From an uncultured Erythrobacter sp. (GTDB taxonomy: Bacteria; Pseudomonadota; Alphaproteobacteria; Sphingomonadales; Sphingomonadaceae): a stretch of DNA of 38,767 bases. Positions 9,779 to 17,166 of this stretch are shown one piece after another. Position 1 is the stretch's first letter. Every line of letters begins with the position of its first letter. Position numbers and translations under genes: made by a program. A model generated the notes under the pieces. The model searched no databases. It was not told the origin of the DNA and saw only the letters and a list, made by a program, of their open reading frames with translations. The stretch lies in contig CALBWA010000006.1 in assembly GCA_937969505.1 (NCBI GenBank), forward strand, positions 1 through 38,767, written 5' to 3'.

Positions 9779-10306
9779 TTAGTTGGATAGCATGCGGGCA
9801 GGACCGATAAAGTCCCGTTTGCCCAGCGCAACCCCTTGCGCGCGCAAGATGTCGTAAAATGTGGCTGCATGGAAATAGAAATTGGGTTGGTTGAAACTCA
9901 GCAGAAAATCCGATCCCTTGAATTCCATCAAACGCTTTCCGCCCAACACGAACCCGATTGTCTTGTCGGCCAGATCATCCACCTCCTCGATGGTGACCTT
10001 AGCAAGGCGGTCCTGCGCGATTGCGACCAAATCGTGCATCGTGGACCAGCTGTTGGGCACGATGGTAAGGTCGGGCGTGAATTCCCCATCGGGAAGTTGA
10101 TCGAAGGGATAGGCTGAATGCATCCAGCATGCCCGGACATGCCAGGGCAGGGGCCACATAGTCTCTGACAGTCGCGCATCAAGCAGAGCCGCATCGTCCA
10201 GCCCATGCTCGCGCACATGCGCCTCGCCCTTGCTGATCAAACCATCCAGCCCGGTGAGGATCTGCTGGCAGTTTGGAACGAAAGCTTCGTAGAGGGTAAA
10301 GGGCAT
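9779..10306 (-). CDS. DUF1993 family protein
   Basis: Cytosolic protein of 175 residues matching the DUF1993 family, thought to have a DinB-like helical-bundle fold. The start MPFTLYEAFVPNCQQILTGL and the late block FNQPNFYFHAATFYDILRAQG with KRDFIG are typical of the family. Its biochemical role is not known. ATG 10306 has GGAG seven bases upstream. It is the first gene of a leftward pair with the DUF481 barrel. The 248 bases upstream, to the gcrA terminator, contain no gene I can support and presumably hold the promoter. Confidence 0.85.
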   Translation of the reverse strand: MPFTLYEAFVPNCQQILTGLDGLISKGEAHVREHGLDDAALLDARLSETMWPLPWHVRACWMHSAYPFDQLPDGEFTPDLTIVPNSWSTMHDLVAIAQDRLAKVTIEEVDDLADKTIGFVLGGKRLMEFKGSDFLLSFNQPNFYFHAATFYDILRAQGVALGKRDFIGPARMLSN

Positions 10307-10554
10307 GGGTGCTCCATTGATTGGCGTTTGTGCTTTCCTACGCGGTGCTTTGTTGGGCATGCAAGACGAGTGAGCAATCAATCCCCCCTGTGTCTTTCTC
10401 GCCTGTCCCGCTGCCGATCCAACGCACCGTCAGTCAGTCTGTGCCGTGCTGCCTGGCGGGCTGAGCAACGGGCGACATGCGAGGGCAGGAATTTGTCCTT
10501 CAGGACTGTGTAACATGTGTAACCAACAAATCCGGCTTCTTGCACCGATCTTGC

Positions 10555-10590
10555 AAAAGAAAACGCCGCACTCCGGAGTGGAGGCGGCGT
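10555..10590 (-). terminator. Rho-independent terminator after gcrA
   Basis: On the minus strand ACGCCGC (10590-10584) pairs with GCGGCGT (10569-10563), enclosing a self-complementary CACTCCGGAGTG. The sequence then continues TTTTCTTTT. It lies about 26 bases past the gcrA stop. Confidence 0.85.
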
Positions 10591-10616
10591 CATCTCGTTT
10601 TAGCAAGCTGAATGGT

Positions 10617-11324
10617 TTAGCGAACTCGCGGCCCGCCAAACGGCAAAGGTGGAGGGGGTCGGCGCGCGCCGCGCGGCAGCTGCGCCTGATAGGCCCGACC
10701 GCAATGTTCCACACAATAGGGAAAACCTGGGTTCACCGCTTCACCGCAGAAATGGAAGTCCGCTTCACCAGGGTGACCCATAGGCCAGCGGCAAACCTTG
10801 TCGGAAAGATCAAGCAGACTGGTCTTGTCGGCGATTTCCGGGCTCGGCTTGGCTGGAACAAGCCGCCGTGGCGGAGCAGGGGGGATCGGCGGTTGCTGAT
10901 CACCGGGACCCTGCCGCAAAAAGCCACCGGGGCCGACAGACACGATCTTGGGCAGGTCGGGCTTGGGATTGGGGACAGGCTGCGATGGCACACTGCCGCC
11001 AGCATTTGTCGCTCCTCCACCTTCGGCTGGCGATGCAACCTTTGCGGCAGGTTTGGCCGAAGCTTGCGCCGACGCCGCAGATTTGGGAGCAACTGCGGGT
11101 TTTGCCGGCGCTGCCTTTTTGGTGGCTGGCTTTTTCGTCTCAGCCTTTTTCTTCTTGTCGTTGGCCTTCACCGGGGAAGGGCGCGATTTCAGACCCAGAC
11201 GGTGTGCCTTGCCAATAACGGCGTTGCGGCTCACACCGCCCAGCTCCTCTGCGATCTGGCTGGCGGTCGATCCGCCTTCCCACATTTTCTGCAGCGTCGC
11301 GATCCGCTCGTCAGTCCAACTCAT
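10617..11324 (-). CDS. gcrA: GcrA cell cycle regulator
   Basis: Alphaproteobacterial transcription factor that binds sigma-70 RNA polymerase and stimulates promoters carrying methylated GANTC sites, in concert with the CcrM methyltransferase and CtrA. The N-terminal DNA-binding domain is clear: MSWTDERIATLQKMWEGG, then SQIAEELGGVSRNAVIGKAHRLGL. The C-terminal sigma-binding block has CRWPMGHPGEADFHFCG followed by PYCVEHC. The middle is a long Lys/Ala/Pro-rich linker, making this copy 235 residues against about 170 in Caulobacter. ATG 11324 has AGGA about 11 bases upstream. It is divergent from the ABC permease, with only 72 bases between them. Confidence 0.95.
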   Translation of the reverse strand: MSWTDERIATLQKMWEGGSTASQIAEELGGVSRNAVIGKAHRLGLKSRPSPVKANDKKKKAETKKPATKKAAPAKPAVAPKSAASAQASAKPAAKVASPAEGGGATNAGGSVPSQPVPNPKPDLPKIVSVGPGGFLRQGPGDQQPPIPPAPPRRLVPAKPSPEIADKTSLLDLSDKVCRWPMGHPGEADFHFCGEAVNPGFPYCVEHCGRAYQAQLPRGARRPPPPLPFGGPRVR

Positions 11325-11396
11325 GCTCGTTCTATCCTGTTCTTACACACCCCGCACGCTTGCCAAAGCGGGGCAGTTGCGCCTAACCGCGCCTGC

Positions 11397-12287
11397 ATGG
11401 CCGATCAAGCAAATGCTGCTCCCCCTGCGGACACATCGAACCGTGATGCTCCTGCCGGCAAAGGTGCTGGGTTTCCGCCGCGCGGCGTGCCGATAATCAC
11501 CGGCATCAATCGCATTGGATTGTACAGCCTCTATAATAAGGAAGTTCGCCGATTTCTCAAGGTGCAGACGCAGACTATCTGGGCCCCGGCGGTCACAACT
11601 CTGCTGTTTCTGGTGATTTTCTCCGTCGCGCTGGGCCGAGCTGGGCGCGAAGTGCTCGGCGTGCCGTTTTCAACTTTTGTCGCACCGGGCTTGATCGTGA
11701 TGGGAATGATGCAAAACGCCTTTGCAAATTCCTCGTTCTCGCTCCTGTCGGGCAAGATCCAGGGCACCATCATCGATCTGCTGATGCCGCCCCTGTCCGA
11801 AGGGGAGTTGATGGGCGGGATTGTCGCTGCGGCTGTCACCCGGTCGATCATGGTCGGCTTTGCCGTGGCACTGGCAATGGCCTTCTATCCCGGCGTTTCG
11901 CTAGGCGTGGCCCATTGGTGGGCAGTGATCTGGTTCGGCCTGATGGGATCAGTCATGCTGGCCTTGCTTGGTCTGTTGACGTCGATCTGGGCTGAAAAGT
12001 TTGATCACAATGCTGCGATTACCAATTTCATCATCGCCCCGCTGTCGCTGCTTTCAGGCACATTTTACGTGATCGACAATCTGGCCCCGCTGTTTCAGAC
12101 GATCAGCCGCGCGAACCCGTTTTTCTACGTGATCTCGGGCTTTCGCTATGGCTTTTTGGGCGACAGCGACATCGGCAACGGTGCGGCTCCCGTGATTTAT
12201 GCTGGCGCGGGTCTGCTGGTGCTGAACCTGATTATGGCGGTGGTGACTTATCGGGTTCTGAAGTCAGGCTGGAAACTCAAGGATTGA
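11397..12287 (+). CDS. ABC-2 type transporter permease
   Basis: Inner-membrane permease of the ABC-2 family (DrrB/YadH-like), 296 residues with about six membrane segments. After a soluble N-terminus come LYNKEVRRFLKVQTQTIWAP and VAPGLIVMGMMQNAFANSSF, then the typical NFIIAPLSLLSGTFYVIDNL segment and ANPFFYVISGFRYGFLG. I chose ATG 11397 (MADQANAAPPADTS); the frame stays open far upstream but only across the gcrA gene in antisense. No ATPase gene is adjacent, so its partner must be encoded elsewhere. The ribosome binding site is poor, so a nearby alternative start is possible. Confidence 0.87.
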   Translation: MADQANAAPPADTSNRDAPAGKGAGFPPRGVPIITGINRIGLYSLYNKEVRRFLKVQTQTIWAPAVTTLLFLVIFSVALGRAGREVLGVPFSTFVAPGLIVMGMMQNAFANSSFSLLSGKIQGTIIDLLMPPLSEGELMGGIVAAAVTRSIMVGFAVALAMAFYPGVSLGVAHWWAVIWFGLMGSVMLALLGLLTSIWAEKFDHNAAITNFIIAPLSLLSGTFYVIDNLAPLFQTISRANPFFYVISGFRYGFLGDSDIGNGAAPVIYAGAGLLVLNLIMAVVTYRVLKSGWKLKD

Positions 12288-12302
12288 TCAGAAAGTTCGA
12301 TA

Positions 12303-12683
12303 TCAATGAGTGAGCGATTGGCGCAGGCGATACCGCCCGTCCTTGAATTGTTCAAACAACTCATCGACTTGCGGATGGTCTACTGGTCCACCTTCGGCAT
12401 CTGACAGCAGATTTTGCTGGCTGACATAGGCGACGTAGGAGGATTCCTCATTCTCTGCCAGCAGGTGGTAAAATGGCTGTTCGCGGCGCGGGCGCATGTG
12501 TTCTGGGATTGAGGAATACCATTCCTCGCTATTGGCGAAGACCGGGTCGATATCGAACACGACGCCGCGAAAGTCGAACATGCGGTGCTTCACGACATCG
12601 CCAATTCCGAACCGAGCCCGGGCATGGCGGGGCACTTCGATATCGCGGCCTGCCTGGGCTGAAAAGAATACGGAACGGTCCAT
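12303..12683 (-). CDS. hspQ: Heat shock protein HspQ (YccV family)
   Basis: Small protein of the HspQ/YccV hemimethylated-DNA-binding family. In enterobacteria it acts as a Lon specificity-enhancing factor and is linked to heat shock and DnaA turnover. The core is ARFGIGDVVKHRMFDFRGVVFDIDP, then EQPFYHLLAENEESSYVAYVSQQNLL, both characteristic. ATG 12683 gives 126 residues beginning MDRSVFFSAQAG. A longer version from 12743 is possible but adds residues outside the family. It converges with the ABC permease. No terminator is obvious between them. Confidence 0.85.
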   Translation of the reverse strand: MDRSVFFSAQAGRDIEVPRHARARFGIGDVVKHRMFDFRGVVFDIDPVFANSEEWYSSIPEHMRPRREQPFYHLLAENEESSYVAYVSQQNLLSDAEGGPVDHPQVDELFEQFKDGRYRLRQSLTH

Positions 12684-12822
12684 TGCGAGGGTGAATATGG
12701 CCCTTTGTCGGCGCGAAACAAGGTCGGCGTTGTGCCTACCCACGGTTTTGTTGGCATCGGGACGCTTAATGGCTTGGCAAGTGGGGGCAGTTGGGCTAAC
12801 CGGCTCGCTCCTGTCGCGACCG

Positions 12823-12845
12823 GGGCGTTACTGCGCCCTTTTTTT
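12823..12845 (+). terminator. Terminator-like hairpin just ahead of tRNA-Ser
   Basis: GGGCG (12823-12827) pairs with CGCCC (12834-12838), followed by seven T residues at 12839-12845. It lies ten bases before the tRNA on the same strand, where no rightward gene ends nearby. It may end a short transcript or be a remnant of duplication. Confidence 0.45.
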
Positions 12846-12855
12846 GCGTCCTCGC

Positions 12856-12944
<89 letters not shown>

Positions 12945-12968
12945 CCTAGTCTTAGTATCAGAGAACCA

Positions 12969-13010
12969 CCCCGAACTGCGCGCCTAAAACCGCGCAGTTC
13001 TGCGGGGTTT
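12969..13010 (+). terminator. Long hairpin after tRNA-Ser, probable terminator
   Basis: A perfect ten-base inverted repeat: GAACTGCGCG (12973-12982) with CGCGCAGTTC (12991-13000). It can be extended by CCCC against GGGG and is followed by TTT. It lies 25 bases past the tRNA. The T-run is short, so it could instead be a palindromic repeat. Confidence 0.55.
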
Positions 13011-13091
13011 CGCGCCTGGAACGGTACCACGGAGAGCGCTTTGTGGAGAGCACGTGGCCTGTAATGCGCCTTTTTTCTCTGTCGCTCTTTT

Positions 13092-13107
13092 GAGGGGTGC
13101 CGGATTG
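13092..13107 (+). pseudogene. Possible 5' fragment of a second tRNA-Ser
   Basis: GAGGGGTGCCGGATTG matches bases 2-17 of the tRNA-Ser upstream at 14 of 16 positions. The sequence before it (TGCGCC then six T) also resembles the stretch directly before the intact tRNA. This suggests a tandem copy whose 3' part has been lost, exactly where RHS-like sequence begins. Short length makes chance similarity possible. Confidence 0.35.
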
Positions 13108-13513
13108 AAGTTCGTCAGCCAATTTCAAGCCGCCACAACCGAGCATACGTGCACAACCAATCCTGCGACCGCCTGCGACAATCTGGCCTACACCGGCAAT
13201 CTCATGGCTCAACTATGGTATGATCCGCAGGGGCGGCTGTATGAAGTCATCGATTATGTGAACAACGTCTCGCAAGGTTCGACATACTTCGTGCATGATG
13301 GAAACGCACTGGTCGCAGAATATAACAGCCAGGGTGCGATGCTGCGGCGCTATGTTCATGGCTCCAACGTTGAGGCAGATGATCCATTGATCTGGTATGA
13401 AGGGCCGACCACCAACAGCTCTGCACGGCGCTATGTCCATTCCGACCCGCGCGGCTCAATCGTTGCTGTGGCCAATTTCCAGGGCTATTCGTTGGCGACA
13501 AACAGCTATGACG

Positions 13514-13543
13514 GAAGCGCAGCTGAATGAGCGCAGCGAGGAC
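13514..13543 (+). repeat. 30-base insertion in the RHS core
   Basis: The segment separates GACG from AATATGGCGTGCC. Joining the two sides gives the conserved RHS residues DEYGVPD. It contains GCGCAGC twice as a direct repeat and carries the TGA that ends the first RHS frame. Its length keeps the frame. Confidence 0.65.
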
Positions 13544-13653
13544 AATATGGCGTGCCTGACACCGCCTCAGGCGATGATATCGCCACCAAAGGGCGTTTCC
13601 GCTACACCGGGCAGGCGTGGCTGCCAGAGCTGGGCATGTATTACTACAAGGCC

Positions 13654-13691
13654 TGTCCTGAGCGTCTGCCTTGGCAGGCAGTCGAAGGGCC
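13654..13691 (+). repeat. 38-base REP-like palindromic insertion in the RHS core
   Basis: Contains CTGCC-TT-GGCAG (13666-13677) flanked by TCCTGAGC and GTCGAAGGG. These flanks resemble the widespread palindromic repeat with TCCTGAGC...GTCGAAGG ends. Removing it restores [12 protein letters not shown]. It shifts the frame by two. Confidence 0.65.
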
Positions 13692-14753
13692 CGCATCTAC
13701 TCGCCGACGATGGGTGTCGTCGCTTGCAATCATCCCCCGGATGATCGCGTCTCCTCCATTATGCAAACCGACCCGATCGGCTATGAGGACCAGTTCAACC
13801 TCTACGCCTACGTCGGCAACGATCCGATTAATGGGATTGATCCGACTAGTGAAGACTCGATGCCAACAAGCCTCAAAGATGCTTGGAATCAGTTCGTCGA
13901 TATGATCACCCCAGCGATATCTGATGCGATTGCCGAGGATCCGGGAATTGTCTTGGATGTCATAGCAATTGGCGTAGATGTTGCGACTGTTCCATCTGGG
14001 GAGGGGGCCGCATTCGCTGCTGGGCGGCAAGGACTAAAGCAGGCTGGTAAGAAGGCAGCGAAAGAGGCATGCTGTTTTGTGGCTGGAACGCTTGTCGATA
14101 CTGAGGATGGACTCAGGCCAATTGAACAGATTGAAATCGGCGATAGGGTCTGGGCGCGGGATGAAGCCACAGGCGAAACTGCCCTTAGGCCAGTCACCGA
14201 TCTCATTCAGCGCCATGAACGCGTCATTTGGCAGGTATCGCTTACCGGTTCTGATGGTGAAGTCGAGAGCTTCGAAACAACCGACGACCACCCTTGGTGG
14301 ATAGCGGGGCAAGGCTGGAAAAAGACGGAAGAACTTGTTGCTGGCATGGCCGTTGTTACACGAGACGGTCGCGGCATGGTGCTCAATTCAGTTGAAGAAA
14401 CTGAACGCACTGATGCCACCTACAACTTGACCGTTGCCGAATTCGAGACCTACTTTGTTGGCGAACAGCGCGTGCTGGTCCATAATTGCAATCAAACCCC
14501 GAGCCCTGCGCTCAAGGATAGCCCATACAATCCTAGAGCGGTTGACAAACGGCGCACAGAAACACGTAAGCAGGAAGGCTCTTCAAGTAACGATCCCGAT
14601 TCGCCAATTCCTGACCGAGGCGCAGGTTCCGATCAGGGTGGCCACAAGGCACGCGAGCGTACACCTCACCCGGAAGGACAAAGGAACGTTAATCCAAAAC
14701 AAGAGCATTCTAGAAGGCCGAAAGGAAATCCAGAGGGACGTCCTAGGAGTTAG
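13671..14753 (+). CDS. RHS tail with pretoxin Hint domain and C-terminal toxin candidate
   Basis: C-terminal part of a polymorphic toxin. From residue 31, [28 protein letters not shown] is the standard RHS core end that precedes variable toxin tips. A Hint (intein-like) autoprocessing domain follows: [15 protein letters not shown] with the nucleophilic cysteine near residue 135, TTDDHPWW near 204-211, and the closing VLVHNC at 268-273. The last about 87 residues are hydrophilic and rich in Arg, Pro, Gly and Glu ([14 protein letters not shown], then [13 protein letters not shown]) and form the putative toxin. I cannot assign them to a named toxin family. The start is uncertain: TTG 13671 lies inside a palindromic insertion and ATG 13761 is an alternative. 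It may now be an orphan, unexpressed tip. Confidence 0.75.
   Translation: MAGSRRARIYSPTMGVVACNHPPDDRVSSIMQTDPIGYEDQFNLYAYVGNDPINGIDPTSEDSMPTSLKDAWNQFVDMITPAISDAIAEDPGIVLDVIAIGVDVATVPSGEGAAFAAGRQGLKQAGKKAAKEACCFVAGTLVDTEDGLRPIEQIEIGDRVWARDEATGETALRPVTDLIQRHERVIWQVSLTGSDGEVESFETTDDHPWWIAGQGWKKTEELVAGMAVVTRDGRGMVLNSVEETERTDATYNLTVAEFETYFVGEQRVLVHNCNQTPSPALKDSPYNPRAVDKRRTETRKQEGSSSNDPDSPIPDRGAGSDQGGHKARERTPHPEGQRNVNPKQEHSRRPKGNPEGRPRS
13716..13754 (+). repeat. About 39-base palindromic insertion between RHS motifs
   Basis: ATCATCC (13729-13735) pairs with GGATGAT (13739-13745) around a CCC loop. It lies between SPTMG and MQTDPIG, which in RHS proteins are normally separated by two residues. It adds about 13 codons without changing frame. 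The exact edges are uncertain. Confidence 0.55.
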
Positions 14754-14771
14754 GAGCGACGAAGGATTAGT

Positions 14772-15005
14772 ATGCAGATCATTAAGATATTGTCGGTTCC
14801 TCGCGAAAAGCAGCAGATTGTCATTTACAGGACTGCGACCGGTAACTTCTCATTCGCCAAGAGATGGTGGGTTGATGAAATCGGGGCTTACGGAGAACTG
14901 GGCCCAGCCTGTGGAATATACGACACACCTGTCGCTGCAGAAAAAGAAGCGCGAAGCCGAATAGAAGGGCTGGAAACTTTTGAAGAAAGCGATTCCATCC
15001 ATTAA
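14772..15005 (+). CDS. Small protein downstream of RHS toxin, candidate immunity protein
   Basis: A 77-residue acidic protein with no family I recognise. It begins MQIIKILSVPREKQQIVIYRTATG and ends in an acidic helix (AAEKEARSRIEGLETFEESD). It has a good ribosome binding site (GAAGGATTAGT before ATG) and starts 18 bases past the toxin-tip stop. In RHS loci the gene directly after the toxin tip usually encodes its cognate immunity protein, so that is the best guess. A match with an immunity family was not established. Confidence 0.6.
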   Translation: MQIIKILSVPREKQQIVIYRTATGNFSFAKRWWVDEIGAYGELGPACGIYDTPVAAEKEARSRIEGLETFEESDSIH

Positions 15006-15044
15006 GATGGAGCGCATGCGTCGTGAGGATGGAGAGATCGATTG

Positions 15045-15386
15045 ATGGTCAGTAGAGGTGACCTTGCTAATGATGATGACGGAGACGTTCTCTATCGTCT
15101 GGCAAATAAAGGTGTCGATCTAACCGCAAAAAGAGAGATCGAGTTTACATGTTGGGCTGGCAACCAAAGGGCCGGCGAGAATATCGTCGAGGACTTAGTA
15201 TCCTACGGTTATCGGAGCACTGTCTTCGCCGACGATGGCGCTACTGTGACCGGAGATGTGTCAGTCTATGCGAGCATTATGATGCTTCCGGATCATGAAT
15301 TGCTTCTGGCCGAGCAGAACCGATTGAATGCCATCCTCAAGTTCCACGGGACGTCATGTGATGGCTGGGTTATCGCGTCCTCTTAG
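15045..15386 (+). CDS. RraB-like (ribonuclease E inhibitor B) domain protein
   Basis: A 113-residue protein matching the RraB family pattern: DGDVLYRLANKGVDLTAKREI at the start, GENIVEDLVSYGYRS in the middle, and the closing FHGTSCDGWV. RraB of E. coli binds RNase E and restrains its activity; many lone RraB-domain proteins of unknown role exist. ATG 15045 is preceded by GGAGAG; TTG 15042 is an alternative. Its place as second gene after an RHS toxin tip suggests a second or alternative immunity protein. The same position could instead be coincidental. Confidence 0.65.
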   Translation: MVSRGDLANDDDGDVLYRLANKGVDLTAKREIEFTCWAGNQRAGENIVEDLVSYGYRSTVFADDGATVTGDVSVYASIMMLPDHELLLAEQNRLNAILKFHGTSCDGWVIASS

Positions 15387-15778
15387 CTTCTCGAATTGGC
15401 CTGCCAATCTCCCTCACTGAACTATCCGGTTGATTCGCCGATGAATCCGCGTCGGCGCGCTTTCCTACCTACCTTGCAGTGCGATAGGCAGGGACCATGA
15501 GTCCGCCGCTCCATCCCCTCACTTCGCCGCATCCTCAATGGCCGCGTCTCCTCGCCCCTTTTACCCCGGCTCGAGCCCCTCGCAAATTTTTACTCCAGAA
15601 CCCTGTTCCATGTGTTCCATTTTGTAGGATCTGTAGTGCACACTGATCCGTACCGTTGAGTTAGTCGATAAGACTAGCAATTAACTAAAAATTAGCCATA
15701 AAACAATAAATTAGAGCTTGCATTTTTTGTTGGATAGTTGAAACTTCTCCACTCAAGTAATCGTGACGGGGTGGCTGA
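15387..15778. other. Intergenic stretch without a supported gene
   Basis: No convincing coding sequence on either strand. It contains an imperfect palindrome at about 15461-15494 (TTTCCTACCTACCTTGCA against TGCGATAGGCAGGGA) and a markedly AT-rich run near 15655-15740. Base composition there differs from the flanking genes. Confidence 0.5.
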
Positions 15779-16072
15779 GAATTCATTTCAGAAGAACTGC
15801 ATCGGGATACTCTGTTCGTCGCGCTCACGCGGCCGCAAATGTTCGCAGGCGTCACCTATACATTCTTTATCATCAATGCGGTGATAGCAGTTGAGCTGTT
15901 CCTGATTTTTCGCGCATGGTGGGTGCTGTTGATTGCGCTGGCGGTGCATGGCGTGGGCATGCTGCTCAGCCTGAATGAACCACGTATCTTTGACCTGTGG
16001 ATCACCCGGGTGCGCAATTGCCCGCGCATCCCGAATTATAGATTGTGGCGATGCAATTCCTATCGGCCCTGA
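15779..16072 (+). pseudogene. virB3: Orphan VirB3-like type IV secretion protein, 5' end lost
   Basis: The frame reads LHRDTLFVALTRPQMFAGVTY, then a hydrophobic stretch with two likely membrane segments (FFIINAVIAVELFLIF and WWVLLIALAVHGVGML). NEPRIFDLWITRVRNCPRIPNYRLWRCNSYRP closes it. This is the full VirB3 pattern, an inner-membrane part of the type IV secretion channel. No ATG, GTG or TTG precedes the conserved LFVALTRP block. The first ATG, 15839, would delete it, leaving 77 residues. No virB2 or virB4 is near. I read it as a remnant of a lost conjugation or secretion cluster; a non-canonical start (ATT 15785 or CTG 15797) would keep it intact. Confidence 0.75.
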
Positions 16073-16155
16073 GCCCGCCCCTCTCGCGTGATCCCTGCGC
16101 GTAACTTGGCATCGTGTTGAAGCTGGTTCAGTGCGGTGGGTGAGTGTGGGCAATG

Positions 16156-16229
16156 TTATCCTGAAACAAGTTCAGTATGACGGGTTAGTGCGGGCAGAAT
16201 TTTATCCTGAAACAAGTTCAGGATGACGG
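16156..16229 (+). repeat. Tandem hairpin repeats TTATCCTGAAACAAGTTCAG
   Basis: Two copies, 16156-16183 and 16202-16229, share TTATCCTGAAACAAGTTCAG.ATGACGG with one difference. Each forms CCTGAA/TTCAGG around a short loop; the changed base (GT for GG) weakens the first stem. The spacers also share GTG.GGGCA, so the repeat unit is about 46 bases. This is a common intergenic palindrome type in this order. Confidence 0.75.
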
Positions 16230-16244
16230 TGAGTGAAAAATCAC

Positions 16245-16322
16245 CCCCCCCTTGCTGCGTTTTGCCTTCTTGCGTTCATGCGGGCACAGCAGCGCCTTGC
16301 GCAGGCGGATCGATTCCGGGGT
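16245..16322 (-). pseudogene. Fragment of the 3' end of typA/bipA
   Basis: On the minus strand the 26 codons read TPESIRLRKALLCPHERKKAKRSKGG. This is the C-terminus of the ribosome-associated GTPase TypA/BipA, whose usual ending is V-TPESIRLRK...ERKRA.R. Sequence upstream (from 16323) is unrelated, so only the tail was carried here. The tandem hairpin repeats lie directly after it. It may mark the edge of a rearrangement; the intact typA is presumably elsewhere. Confidence 0.6.
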
Positions 16323-16632
16323 CCCGTCAGCACTAACGAACCATTGGCATAGAAGTATTTCACACCAGTCGCAGATAAATGTCAGTACTGTGGAGGCTGA
16401 CTGTTCAATGTCAAAGCTGTCGCAGCAGAAAGGGTTTGCAACGGCAGTGAGGGCCCCTTTTCTTAGGCGATACATCAATTCAAAAAAGGCGCGTCCAAAA
16501 ATTCCTGACGAGGATTGTCACACGTTCCTGGCTAGCGCGATGTGTTTGCCGCAAATGGGTGGTTTCGAGCTATTTGGCTGATCGAGATGCGCGGCATCAG
16601 ATCGTCAGTCCCGAATGGGCTTAGCTTAATGT
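16323..16632. other. Intergenic stretch without a supported gene
   Basis: Short frames exist on both strands but none shows a recognisable domain, good start context or codon pattern like the neighbouring genes. The stretch joins the typA fragment to the AhpD-like gene pair. Confidence 0.4.
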
Positions 16633-17166
16633 CTACCTGACTGGAGTGCCAATCACCGGGTTGCCATCATCATCGAATGACAGTGTATTGAGGTTTTTCC
16701 ACGAGGGGGCTTCCAACTTCAAAGCCACCAGCGCCTTCTGTTGGCTCCATTTCATCACGTCGAGACAAATCTCAGCAATTTGCTCGCGCGAAAAATGCCG
16801 GTGAAGTTCGTCGCTCAATGAGGGGTCTGCCAATTCAGGGCTCAGGATCATCGCATCACACAATCTTAAGGCGGCAATATGTTCAGGCGCAAGATCGCTG
16901 GTTTCATACCTTGCTATTTTGCGCTGCATCTTTTCATCGAAACCTTCGTTTAGGGCTTCTTCATTCCTGAGTGAGCCACAAATTCGGCAATCATGAATTT
17001 GGGCACAGCGCAGCCGCACAAATTCGGTGGTGATCGGGTCGACTGTCTTGGTCTTTACAACGGAAGACGCAAATTCTGCTATGCTCTGATCAAGCGGCCC
17101 TCCCAGGGATTTGCCTTCGTTCAAACAAGAAACATCAATCCGGGGTTTCGCTGACGGATTTGTCAT
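16633..17166 (-). CDS. AhpD-like/carboxymuconolactone decarboxylase family protein with CxxC
   Basis: A 177-residue member of the AhpD/CMD superfamily. The diagnostic redox block is FVRLRCAQIHDCRICGSLRNEEA near residues 49-71, with CRIC as the CxxC pair, followed by the helical LAPEHIAALRLCDAMIL. Such proteins are often peroxide-reducing partners of peroxiredoxins or, without the pair, decarboxylases. The ATG at 17166 overlaps the stop of the upstream gene (ATGA), so the two are translationally coupled. The partner gene lacks the CxxC and resembles the companion half seen in larger CMD proteins. Confidence 0.8.
   Translation of the reverse strand: MTNPSAKPRIDVSCLNEGKSLGGPLDQSIAEFASSVVKTKTVDPITTEFVRLRCAQIHDCRICGSLRNEEALNEGFDEKMQRKIARYETSDLAPEHIAALRLCDAMILSPELADPSLSDELHRHFSREQIAEICLDVMKWSQQKALVALKLEAPSWKNLNTLSFDDDGNPVIGTPVR

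Larger units (their letters stand above)
13105..13691 (+). pseudogene. RHS repeat core fragment, 5'-truncated and interrupted
   Basis: The translated sequence reads as the end of an RHS/YD-repeat shell: LWYDPQGRLYEVIDY, ALVAEYNSQGAMLRRYVHG and RRYVHSDPRGSIVAVANFQG, then GRFRYTGQAWLPELGMYYYKA. RHS proteins normally exceed a thousand residues, and nothing upstream of about 13110 continues the homology, so the 5' end is missing. A 30-base insertion (13514-13543) brings an in-frame TGA at 13528-13530, and a 38-base insertion (13654-13691) shifts the frame by two. Removing both gives a continuous conserved YDEYGVPD and [12 protein letters not shown]. As it stands, it cannot make an intact shell. 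Confidence 0.8.

Noticed and set aside
10446..11396. Long open frame extending the ABC permease upstream by about 317 codons
   Set aside because: It runs antisense through gcrA and has no family similarity; the permease pattern begins after ATG 11397.
12945..15386. Possible integrated element with direct-repeat attachment sites at tRNA-Ser
   Set aside because: I looked for a second copy of the tRNA 3' end further right and saw none, and no integrase gene is present; only a short 5'-end resemblance was found.
16252..16581. 109-codon plus-strand open frame across the typA fragment
   Set aside because: No good start context or domain, and it overlaps an antisense gene fragment; probably chance.
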